This document shows, piece by piece, positions 1 through 6,133 of a stretch of DNA of 7,039 nucleotides. The stretch is from Fidelibacterota bacterium (GTDB taxonomy: Bacteria; Fidelibacterota; Marinisomatia; Marinisomatales; CAZVFT01), in contig JACNLN010000100.1 of the NCBI GenBank assembly GCA_014381485.1, positions 1-7,039 of the forward strand, written 5' to 3'. The notes below the pieces were generated by a model. That model was not told the origin of the DNA, searched no databases, and saw nothing but the letters and a program-made list of their open reading frames with translations. The translations under genes were made by a program, and so were the position numbers. Each line of letters opens with the position of its first letter. The stretch's first letter is position 1.

Positions 1-2
1 GT

Positions 3-200
3 TCAATTCCCAAATCATGGGTGGAACAAACAATAGGTGAACCTGAAAAATCAGAGGACAAACAAGATGGTACAAGACATTATCTTCGTAGAATCCCTGA
101 ACATGGAAACAAGTGGGTCCGTGTTATAGTAAATATAACAGAGGAACCAAATAAAGTCGTAACGGTATTCTTCGATAGAAGATTGAAAGGAAAATTATGA
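3..200 (+). CDS. DUF4258-like small protein, 5' end cut off by window
   Basis: An open frame enters from the left edge and stops at TGA 198-200, giving about 65 C-terminal residues. The visible part runs from SWVEQTIGEPE through a G-x-R-H-Y-L-R-R-I stretch to KWVRVIVNI and ends in KVVTVFFDRR. This alternation of a Trp/Pro segment, a basic patch, a hydrophobic strand and a terminal V-T-V-F-F-D-R-R strand matches the C-terminal half of DUF4258-type proteins, small RelE/HigB-like folds often suspected to be toxins. The stop overlaps the start of the DUF2283 gene as ATGA, the usual partner and order for this family. The start codon and N-terminus lie outside the window. The family call is by pattern and context, and no activity is established for it. 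Confidence 0.6.
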   Translation, partial: SIPKSWVEQTIGEPEKSEDKQDGTRHYLRRIPEHGNKWVRVIVNITEEPNKVVTVFFDRRLKGKL

Positions 201-397
201 GACTTAAAGTAGATAAAGAGAGTAATGCATTATATTTCCGTTTGGACGAAAGCTCCATTGTTGAATCTGAAGAAGTCCGTCCTGGAGTAATTCTTGATTA
301 TAATGAAGATGGTAAGGTTGTTGGTGTTGAAATTCTGAATATTAAAGAACGGACTTCCAAAGAGAAATTAAATACATTTGAATTCCAAACGGCTTGA
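197..397 (+). CDS. DUF2283 family protein, partner of the upstream DUF4258-like gene
   Basis: This 66-residue protein shows the hallmarks of DUF2283: an N-terminal D-K-E-S-N-A-L-Y-F-R-L strand, the S-E-E-V-R-P-G-V-I-L-D-Y core (residues 24-35), then G-K-V-V-G-V-E-I-L-N. Its length is normal for the family (about 60-75 residues). AAAGGA at 186-191 lies 5 nt before the ATG, and the ATG overlaps the preceding stop by 4 nt, so the two genes are almost certainly cotranscribed and translationally coupled. By analogy with other small paired genes it could be the antitoxin or cognate partner of the DUF4258-like protein. That role is inferred, because the biochemical function of DUF2283 is not known. 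The family assignment is strong. Confidence 0.85.
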   Translation: MRLKVDKESNALYFRLDESSIVESEEVRPGVILDYNEDGKVVGVEILNIKERTSKEKLNTFEFQTA

Positions 398-552
398 GAG
401 ACAGATTGTTTTGGTGAACACCGCCTTCTAATTATTCCTGAACCAGTCAAGTGATTTCTTAATCGTTTGGTGTTAAGAGAAAATGGGTAACTATTACAAA
501 CGTTCAGGTGAAAGAATTTCGGTGCATACGATTTTAACCGTTAGGCGCTGTT
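398..552 (+). other. Intergenic gap with GTTAGGC motif and weak inverted repeats
   Basis: No coding potential is evident. The gap ends in GTTAGGC (540-546), which fits the GTTRRRY core of an integron attC right-hand box, and the next ATG follows 6 nt later, as is common for gene cassettes. Two short inverted repeats are visible: TCTTAA (457-462) with TTAAGA (473-478), and AATCGT (461-466) with ACGATT (528-533). I found no RYYYAAC box on the left to complete an attC site, so this is a resemblance rather than an identification. No strong Shine-Dalgarno sequence or sigma-70 promoter is visible for the downstream gene. Confidence 0.25.
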
Positions 553-1050
553 ATGATCAATAGAATGAAATTGGATTTCACAAAAACCAAGTTACTTGCC
601 CTGTTTTTTGTATTCCTTATTTTACAGTCGTGTGATTCTGATGTTCAAAATACTGCCATTGACGATTTGAATGTTAGATTTACAGACGGGTTAGCCTTTT
701 CTGATCTGATGCCTAATGTAGAACCTGATCCAATATACATTCGTATTGAATTGGAAATGTATAATGCAAACACAGACGATAGTTTTAATAATATCAGAGT
801 CCCAAAGGCGTCTGTGTTTCTTGATTCTAGTGACGAATATCTTGGTGATATTGATTTTTCAACTGAATGGGATGGTCACCTGGAATCAGGTGAAATTGAT
901 ACTATTACCTTCGTAAAAAACACATCTGCAAGTCAAGCCCCGTTTAGTCCACCTTGTGGAAGTATGATTTATTTGGAAGTAGATATAAGATCTGATGATG
1001 AGTCAAAACAGGTGATGTCTGATAGTCTTTGGTATGGTCGTGCTTACTGA
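553..1050 (+). CDS. Small lipoprotein of unknown function
   Basis: This 165-residue protein begins with a lipoprotein signal peptide: basic residues up to K13, a hydrophobic core LLALFFVFLI (14-23) and a lipobox L-Q-S-C ending at Cys27, which should be lipidated and become the mature N-terminus. The mature part is about 139 residues, acidic (many Asp/Glu), and predicted by eye to be beta-rich: alternating strands such as IYIRIELEMYN (61-71) and IDTITFVKN (115-123) suggest a single beta-sandwich domain. Apart from the lipobox Cys there is one cysteine, C135, in a P-P-C-G-S motif. I do not recognise the family. Residue +2 is Asp, which in enterobacteria would favour inner-membrane retention but is not a reliable sorter elsewhere. 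The start could be M1 or M5 (position 565); neither has a clear Shine-Dalgarno sequence. It appears monocistronic and converges with the Mo operon. Confidence 0.75.
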   Translation: MINRMKLDFTKTKLLALFFVFLILQSCDSDVQNTAIDDLNVRFTDGLAFSDLMPNVEPDPIYIRIELEMYNANTDDSFNNIRVPKASVFLDSSDEYLGDIDFSTEWDGHLESGEIDTITFVKNTSASQAPFSPPCGSMIYLEVDIRSDDESKQVMSDSLWYGRAY

Positions 1051-1136
1051 AGGTGTAAAATTCTATTTTTAAAAATCAAATACCAGCATCTAACTACAGG
1101 AATTCCCCCGCAAATAGCTCTGGGATTCTTGGAAAC
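1051..1136. other. Convergent intergenic spacer, no clear terminator
   Basis: This 86-bp gap separates the ends of two converging genes. It contains a 12-nt palindrome ATTTTTAAAAAT just after the lipoprotein stop, and an imperfect inverted repeat GGAATTCCC (1099-1107) with GGGATTC (1122-1128). Neither is a GC-rich stem followed by a T-run, so a bidirectional terminator is possible but not demonstrated. Confidence 0.25.
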
Positions 1137-3932
1137 TTAATCATCAGAGGATTTATTTTCCTTCAAAGCCTTCAAAACCTTTTCTGCCGTGATGGGTAAT
1201 GATTTGATCCTTATGCCCACGGCATCTTCGATAGCATTGGCAATAGCACCAATGACAGGGAGGGTAGCACCTTCTCCCACTTCTTTAGCCCCGAAAGGAC
1301 CACGCGGTTCGTATGACTTCACAGTACAGCTGTCAATTGGAGGGATATCCCTGGCTGTTGCTAAAAGGTAATCATGCAAATTGGGATTCAAAATTTCACC
1401 CTTCTCACTGAATACTATCTCTTCTAGCAGTGTCTCCCCCAGCATCATGGCAATTGCTCCTTCTGCCTGTCCTTCTACACTCATAGGATTGATGGGCGTT
1501 CCCACATCGTGAGCATCGGTGAATTTCACCACGTTCACCTGACCCGTTTCTACATCTACTTCCACCTCACAGACACAAGCGGCAAAGGAATATGCCGGTG
1601 ATGTCCCCACAGTGGCGCCTTTGAAATCACCACCCAATCCTTCCGGTGGAGAGTAATGACCACGTCCCACCAGAGGACCGTTCTCAGCAAAACAACGGGT
1701 TGCAACCTCGTGCCAGGGAAGTTTGGTATCTCTGCTCTCTTTATCCTGGACCCGGTTATTCCGAATGTCCAGTCTATCCTCAGGTAGATTCATCATTTTA
1801 GCCGCCATTTTCAGCATCTGTTCACGGATATCTTCGCCGGCCATTTTGCAGGCATTTCCTCCCATCAACGTCACCCGGGATGAATACGAACCCAATCCCA
1901 GTGGCGTGGTATCTGTATCCGCAGACACAACCTTGATCCTGTCATAGGTAATTCCCATCGCTTCCGCCGCAATTTGAGCTAATACTGTCGTTGATCCCTG
2001 ACCAATATCCGTCTCACCAGTATAAAGTATAACGGTATGACCATCTTCACTTACCCTGATCACGGCATTGGAGTGAGGAAACTTCGACCGATAAATCGGG
2101 TAACCGGCTCCACTCACAAATCCACCACAGCCAATTCCTATCCCTCTTCCAAAGGGAAGTTTGCCCCACTTTTCTTCCCAACCGCTTTTATTTCTGACCT
2201 CTTCCAAACATGCTTTAAATTCGCACGAACTGACATCCAGGTCGTTTATCGTTCGGGTGTTAGGTTCCATGGCGTTTTTAAGCCGCACATCTATTGGGTC
2301 GAGATTTAGTCTCTTAGCCATATCCGTGAGCAAACTTTCAAAAGCAAACCGCGGATGAGGACAGCCGTGACCTCTCATTGCTCCGCAGGCAGGAAGGTTT
2401 GTATTCACACGAAATCCATCATACTTGAAATTGGGAATCTTGTACAGGGTTGGTACCATAGCCCCTGAGTAGTAAGTTGCAATGATGCCAAAGGAACTAT
2501 AAGCTCCTCCCTCCAATACGGACTTTTGCTGAACTGAAGTGATGGTACCGTCTTTTTTCATCCCAATTTTCATATCAATGATTTGCTTGTGTCTCCCACG
2601 GCAGTGGTGGAACATCTCTGAGCGGGTGTACCGCATCTTGACAGGTCTTCCTGTCTCCTTTGCCAGCAGGGAAGAGAGAATCTCCAGAGGGTTGGTTTCC
2701 GCTTTGCCGCCAAAGCCACCGCCGCAGTGTGTGCCAATAACCCGGATGTCACCCTGAGGAATATCCAATAGACGGGACAGTTGATAGCGCACATAATGGA
2801 CTACCTGGGTTGTCGTATAAAGCGTGAGACGTCCCTCATTGTCCCATTCTGCCACAGCACAATGGGGTTCCATAGGATTTTGGTATGTCCTGTTGCCTTT
2901 GTAAGTATCAGAAAGAACAAGATCCGCTTCCTCGAATCCTTTTTCTACATCACCAAAATCCCAGTCCACTCGTGTGTTGATATTATTTGGATACCGTTCA
3001 AGAATGACAGGTGCTCCATTTTCCATAGCTTCAATGGGATCGAATACAGCTGGTAGTTCTTCATACTCCACATCAATGAGCTCCAGAGCTTTCCGGCAGG
3101 TCACCTCATCAACAGCCGCCACAGCCGCTACTTTATCTCCTATATGGCAGACTTTTTCTTTTGCCAGAATGTGCTCATCATAGCGGGCTGGACTGACACC
3201 GTATAACGTGTCTGGTACATCTGTTCCTGTTAAAATTGTTTTTACACCGGGCAGAGCTTCCGCCTTACTAATATCAATTCTAACTATTTTAGCGTGTGGA
3301 AAGGGACTGGTAAGGATTTTACCATAGAGCATATTCGGGAGTGTAATATCATCAGCATATTTTGCTCTGCCGGTGACTTTTTCCCAGGAATCCTTTCTTG
3401 GTAAGCGCTTTCCTACAACTGTATGTTCATCTTTTTGATCCTTTTCCTCTGATGGTAATGTATCAGCGTAATCCTGCCAGCGCTGAATGGCTTCTACAAT
3501 CTTGGTGTAACCTGTGCACCTGCAGAGTGTTCCGGCCAGTGCTTCACGGATTTCAACCTCAGTGGGATTGGGATTTCTATCAATCAATGCCTTTCCCGTA
3601 AGCACCATCGCAGGTGTGCAGAACCCGCATTGAATTGCACCTTCTTTAACAAAAGCTCGCTGAAGCGGATGCAACTTACCATCAGTTGAAAGTCCCTCAA
3701 TAGTGACAATCTGTTGTTCCTCGGCTTCCAGAGCTAAAAGAAGACAGGCGTTCACCGGTTCTCCATCTATAAGCACTGTGCAGGCTCCACAGTCGCCAAC
3801 TCCGCAGCCTTCCTTAGTTCCGGTGAGACCAAGCTGCTCCCGCAACACTTCCACCAGTGTTGTTGTTGCCGTTACCAACACAGTGTGTTCGTCCCCGTTT
3901 ACTATCAGTTTTAGGAAATAATTTTTACTCAA
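1137..3932 (-). CDS. Fused [2Fe-2S]/molybdopterin subunit of a xanthine dehydrogenase-family molybdenum hydroxylase
   Basis: This 931-residue protein joins two subunits that are usually separate. Residues 1-80 are a plant-type ferredoxin domain with cluster ligands C43, C48, C51 and C63. Residues 85-155 are the second [2Fe-2S] domain with C102, C105, C137 and C139. A charged linker (about 155-175) leads into the molybdopterin domains (about 183-925). These carry H-C-G-G-G-F-G-G-K (402-410), the substrate-pocket arginine motif G-A-M-R-G-H-G (517-523, R520), G-Q-G (644-646) and V-G-E-G (885-888), where E887 is the expected catalytic base. Domain order and length match Desulfovibrio aldehyde oxidoreductase (Mop) and E. 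coli XdhD. The residue after GGFGGK is Ala411, where bovine xanthine oxidase has purine-binding Glu802, so a classical xanthine substrate is not favoured. There is no AYRCSFR loop of CO dehydrogenase. The start is TTG (3932-3930), preceded by a weak AGG (minus strand); an in-frame stop lies just upstream. FAD comes from the neighbouring subunit. The substrate is unknown. Confidence 0.93.
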   Translation of the reverse strand: MSKNYFLKLIVNGDEHTVLVTATTTLVEVLREQLGLTGTKEGCGVGDCGACTVLIDGEPVNACLLLALEAEEQQIVTIEGLSTDGKLHPLQRAFVKEGAIQCGFCTPAMVLTGKALIDRNPNPTEVEIREALAGTLCRCTGYTKIVEAIQRWQDYADTLPSEEKDQKDEHTVVGKRLPRKDSWEKVTGRAKYADDITLPNMLYGKILTSPFPHAKIVRIDISKAEALPGVKTILTGTDVPDTLYGVSPARYDEHILAKEKVCHIGDKVAAVAAVDEVTCRKALELIDVEYEELPAVFDPIEAMENGAPVILERYPNNINTRVDWDFGDVEKGFEEADLVLSDTYKGNRTYQNPMEPHCAVAEWDNEGRLTLYTTTQVVHYVRYQLSRLLDIPQGDIRVIGTHCGGGFGGKAETNPLEILSSLLAKETGRPVKMRYTRSEMFHHCRGRHKQIIDMKIGMKKDGTITSVQQKSVLEGGAYSSFGIIATYYSGAMVPTLYKIPNFKYDGFRVNTNLPACGAMRGHGCPHPRFAFESLLTDMAKRLNLDPIDVRLKNAMEPNTRTINDLDVSSCEFKACLEEVRNKSGWEEKWGKLPFGRGIGIGCGGFVSGAGYPIYRSKFPHSNAVIRVSEDGHTVILYTGETDIGQGSTTVLAQIAAEAMGITYDRIKVVSADTDTTPLGLGSYSSRVTLMGGNACKMAGEDIREQMLKMAAKMMNLPEDRLDIRNNRVQDKESRDTKLPWHEVATRCFAENGPLVGRGHYSPPEGLGGDFKGATVGTSPAYSFAACVCEVEVDVETGQVNVVKFTDAHDVGTPINPMSVEGQAEGAIAMMLGETLLEEIVFSEKGEILNPNLHDYLLATARDIPPIDSCTVKSYEPRGPFGAKEVGEGATLPVIGAIANAIEDAVGIRIKSLPITAEKVLKALKENKSSDD

Positions 3933-4122
3933 TTTTTGCCTGTTCCCGTAGATCTAATTGGGATAAATCCCATATTTTTCCGGTTTTTACTCCCCGACAT
4001 AAATGTCGGGGTAATTATCACATTATTAGTAAAATACAGCGAATCACTTGCCCCGTCCTTCTGGGCGGGGTTAGTGTAGTAATACAATACTTGAGGGGTT
4101 TCAACCCCTTTTTGGAGTGGAC
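3933..4122 (-). repeat. Cluster of four short hairpins between the two Mo-hydroxylase subunit genes
   Basis: Four inverted repeats lie within about 150 bp. First, TGGGAT/ATCCCA at 3959-3972 (loop AA). Second, CCCCGACAT/ATGTCGGGG at 3992-4011 (9-bp perfect arms, loop AA). Third, CCCCGTCC/GGGCGGGG at 4051-4070 (8 bp with one T-G wobble read on the + strand, loop TTCT). Fourth, AGGGGTT/AACCCCT at 4094-4109 (loop TC), followed on the + strand by TTTTT. The first two share the centre ATAAAT. They resemble REP-type palindromes left by IS200/IS605-like (RAYT) transposases. In the operon's mRNA they could stabilise or separate segments and so uncouple expression of the two subunits. That function is inferred; the palindromes are seen directly. 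Confidence 0.75.
4094..4113 (+). terminator. Terminator-like hairpin plus T-run, + orientation
   Basis: The stem AGGGGTT/AACCCCT (loop TC) is followed directly by five T residues on the + strand, which has the form of an intrinsic terminator. No + strand gene precedes it. It would only stop antisense transcription into the FAD subunit gene, and on the - strand the A-run comes before the stem, so it is not expected to end the Mo operon. It may simply be one of the repeat palindromes. Confidence 0.3.
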
Positions 4123-4992
4123 TCATAGAGCATTGCCAATTTTTTCTACTACATTCTTAAGTGCACGCTTCGTAAGGATAAAAACTAACTCTCGCCGGAA
4201 CTCCCGGCTTCCCCGGACATCGGTGATGGGTTGAGATTCTTTCTGCGCAAGTTCAGCAGCAACGGAAATCGCTTTATCATTCACCTTTCTTCCTATCAAA
4301 AAAGCACTGGCTTTTTCAGCCAGCATAGGTCTGGGTGCCACCGCTCCCAACACAATGCGAGCCTCCTGACAGATGCCCTGAGTAATATCAAGAAATACAG
4401 CCACGCCTGCCACCGCCAGAGAATTGGATGCCCGGCGTCGAAACTTTAAATAACAGGCAGCGGATGTGGAAGATTTTTTTGGAACCAGAATCCGTGTGAG
4501 GATCTCACCCTCTTTTCGAACTGTCTCCCTGTTACTGATGAAAAAATCCTTAAGTGAAATAATTCGACCTCCATTCTGGGAAAAAAGTTCTACATCCGCA
4601 GCAAGGGCAATCAGAATGACCGGAAAATCAGCACAGGCAACAGCACTGCAGATGTTTCCCGCAATTGTTGCACGGGAACGTATTTGAGGAGATGCAAAAG
4701 TTGGAATCATATCCTTTATTTCCGGGAAATAACACCGAATCAGCTGAGACATTTCGATATTTCTTGCTGTACAGGCACAACCAATTGAAACCTTTCCGTC
4801 TTCTTCCACAATCTGGTCTAACCCGGAAATTTTCTTCAGGGAAATAACGTTATCTGCTTGCCGGATGTCAGCTTCAATATCAACCAGCAGGTCGGTCCCT
4901 CCGGCTAATACCTGAGCATCAGGAAGCTCTACAAGCAGCCGACAGGCTTCATTCAAATCAGTTGGCTGGTGGTAATTAAACGTTTTCAACAT
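4123..4992 (-). CDS. FAD-binding subunit of a xanthine dehydrogenase-family molybdenum hydroxylase (CoxM/XdhB type)
   Basis: This 289-residue protein is a typical medium subunit, the FAD module that takes electrons from the [2Fe-2S] clusters and passes them to the final acceptor. It begins with the family's F-N-Y-H-Q-P-T-D-L-N-E-A stretch, carries the FAD diphosphate loops A-G-G-T-D-L-L (30-36) and T-I-A-G-N-I-C (109-115), and ends with the CO dehydrogenase flavoprotein C-terminal domain (about 175-285), including K-F-R-R-R-A-S-N-S-L-A-V-A (183-195) and D-V-R-G-S-R-E-F-R-R (258-267). Its length is normal for the family. It lacks the roughly 40-residue, four-cysteine insert that binds [4Fe-4S] in the 4-hydroxybenzoyl-CoA reductase beta subunit. 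It is the first gene of the - strand operon, with the fused Fe-S/Mo subunit 190 bp downstream. The ATG has no strong Shine-Dalgarno sequence, but the protein start aligns with the family. Confidence 0.92.
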   Translation of the reverse strand: MLKTFNYHQPTDLNEACRLLVELPDAQVLAGGTDLLVDIEADIRQADNVISLKKISGLDQIVEEDGKVSIGCACTARNIEMSQLIRCYFPEIKDMIPTFASPQIRSRATIAGNICSAVACADFPVILIALAADVELFSQNGGRIISLKDFFISNRETVRKEGEILTRILVPKKSSTSAACYLKFRRRASNSLAVAGVAVFLDITQGICQEARIVLGAVAPRPMLAEKASAFLIGRKVNDKAISVAAELAQKESQPITDVRGSREFRRELVFILTKRALKNVVEKIGNAL

Positions 4993-5061
4993 TTACTACG
5001 GTACGTAATTTATCGTATCAACTTTTAAAGTTTAGAGATTAATTTAGTAAAAGCACAAAGC

Positions 5062-5174
5062 ACAAATAACAAAAAACAAATAAATTCCAATTTTCCAAAT
5101 CATAAACAGGTTTGTTTTTTTGAATTTTGTAATTGAGATTTATTTGATATTTGTCTTTTGTCATTTGTTATTTC
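5062..5174. repeat. Long AT-rich imperfect inverted repeat
   Basis: The left arm (about 5063-5106), rich in CAAATAAC, AACAAATAAATTCC and CAATTTT, is matched in reverse complement by the right arm (about 5110-5173), rich in AATTG, ATTTATTTG and TTTGTTATTTC. The arms pair imperfectly, with several small indels, around a very short centre (CAGG). Transcribed in either direction this could form one long, unstable A-U hairpin. The form resembles the AT-rich, hairpin-like intergenic repeats (MITE-like) scattered through many uncultivated bacterial genomes. It shows no open reading frame of note and no clear target-site duplication. Confidence 0.55.
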
Positions 5175-5358
5175 ATCTTGGTTTTAATCAGTTTGAGAAG
5201 CTACACTTAAATTTTGTGGCTACTAATTGGATGAGACTAAATAGCTGTTGATTTGTCATTTCAGTGTGAACTATATTTATGCATAGAATTTATCTTAATA
5301 ATTAGTTTTGTCCAAAATAAGTCTTTTATCAGAATATAAAATATCTCTATCAATCAAT

Positions 5359-5363
5359 AGGAG
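5359..5363 (+). promoter_or_regulatory. Shine-Dalgarno site of the SDR gene
   Basis: AGGAG ends 9 nt before the ATG at 5373, a strong ribosome-binding site that fixes the start. The genes on the - strand lack an equally clear one. Confidence 0.8.
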
Positions 5364-5372
5364 TACAAAAAG

Positions 5373-6122
5373 ATGGATTTGGGACTCATAGGAAATAGTG
5401 CTATCGTAACAGGTGGCAGTATGGGAATCGGTACTGCCATAGCGCTCGAACTGGCCAATGAAGGCTGCAACGTCGCAATAAACTATAGACGTCACGACGC
5501 CGAGGCAAAAAAAGTTGTTGAGGAAATCGTTGCAATGGGAAGGAAAGCTCTTGCCATCAAGGCAGATGTGACCAGTTATACAGACGCTCAAAAAATGGTG
5601 GAAACTGTCATTAAAGAGTTTGGCAAACTTGACATTCTCGTATGCAACGCCGGTATCAACTGGGACGGTGTAATTTGGAAAATGTCGGAGGAACAGTGGG
5701 ATCAGGTTATTAACGTTAATCTGAAAGGTTACTTCAACTACAATAAAGCCGCTGCGTTGATATTCAAGGATAAAAAGAGCGGGAAGATCGTCAATATATC
5801 ATCCATCAACGGACTCAGAGGAAAGTTCGCACAGACCAACTATTCCGCATCCAAAGGTGGAGAAATTGCAATGAGCAAAGCCCTGGCGAAAGAGCTTGGT
5901 AAGTTTAACGTTAATGTGAATGTAGTCGCACCCGGGATGGTAATGACTGAGATGGCAAGGAATATACCTCCGGAATTTCTCAACAATGCCATTGATGAAA
6001 CTGTTTTAGGACGTATCGCTACAGCGGATGACGTTGCACACCTTGTGGCTTTTCTCTGCTCGGACAAGGCACGTCATATAACCGGGGAAGTCTTTAAAAT
6101 AGACGGCGGTCAATACATATAG
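5373..6122 (+). CDS. Short-chain dehydrogenase/reductase, FabG-like (3-oxoacyl-thioester reductase / 3-hydroxyacyl-CoA dehydrogenase)
   Basis: This 249-residue classical SDR interconverts a hydroxyl and a keto group with NAD(P)H. It has the full motif set: nucleotide-binding T-G-G-S-M-G-I-G (13-20), N-A-G (92-94), active-site N116, S144, Y157 and K161 (in N-Y-S-A-S-K), P-G (187-188), and a C-terminal I-D-G-G-Q-Y-I. Its length and ends are those of FabG/PhaB enzymes. Basic residues after the second strand (N-Y-R-R, 37-40) hint at NADP(H), though this is not decisive. It begins the + strand operon, and its stop codon overlaps the Shine-Dalgarno sequence of the thiolase gene 11 bp downstream, so it probably oxidises a 3-hydroxyacyl-CoA whose 3-oxo product the thiolase cleaves. 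Housekeeping fatty-acid synthesis is less likely, since no acp or fab genes are nearby. Substrate not determined. Confidence 0.9.
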   Translation: MDLGLIGNSAIVTGGSMGIGTAIALELANEGCNVAINYRRHDAEAKKVVEEIVAMGRKALAIKADVTSYTDAQKMVETVIKEFGKLDILVCNAGINWDGVIWKMSEEQWDQVINVNLKGYFNYNKAAALIFKDKKSGKIVNISSINGLRGKFAQTNYSASKGGEIAMSKALAKELGKFNVNVNVVAPGMVMTEMARNIPPEFLNNAIDETVLGRIATADDVAHLVAFLCSDKARHITGEVFKIDGGQYI

Positions 6123-6125
6123 GAG
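6121..6125 (+). promoter_or_regulatory. Shine-Dalgarno site of the thiolase gene, overlapping the SDR stop
   Basis: AGGAG starts within the TAG stop codon (6120-6122) of the SDR gene and lies 8 nt before the thiolase ATG. This tight arrangement supports cotranscription and coupled translation of the two genes. Confidence 0.75.
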
Positions 6126-6133
6126 AAGCACGA

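Larger units (their letters stand above)
4993..5372. other. AT-rich divergent intergenic region between the two operons
   Basis: This 380-bp region lies between divergently transcribed operons and should hold both promoters. It is strongly AT-rich and non-coding. Near the Mo operon start is a palindrome AACTTT-T-AAAGTT (5020-5032), 27 nt upstream of the ATG, which could be an operator. The middle is occupied by a long imperfect inverted repeat, listed separately. Before the SDR gene, TTGTCC (5308-5313) and TATAAA (5335-5340) resemble sigma-70 boxes but their 21-nt spacing is too long, so I do not call a promoter. No tRNA or recognisable riboswitch is apparent. Confidence 0.5.

Noticed and set aside
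1189..3921. Many short + strand and alternative - strand open frames inside the Mo-hydroxylase large subunit gene
   Set aside because: They lie opposite or out of frame with a strongly conserved 931-residue protein and show no family features or ribosome sites.
1137..3932. Assignment as aerobic carbon monoxide dehydrogenase (CoxL)
   Set aside because: The AYRCSFR active-site loop that holds the Cu-bound cysteine is absent.
4051..4070. End of an IS200/IS605 element
   Set aside because: Only a single REP-like hairpin form is visible; there is no transposase or TnpB gene or second end in the window.
1137..4992. Assignment as 4-hydroxybenzoyl-CoA reductase
   Set aside because: The FAD subunit lacks the four-cysteine [4Fe-4S] insert of HcrB, and the Fe-S and Mo subunits are fused rather than separate.
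5308..5340. Sigma-70 promoter TTGTCC / TATAAA upstream of the SDR gene
   Set aside because: The 21-nt spacer is too long for a standard promoter, and such AT-rich DNA yields these boxes by chance.
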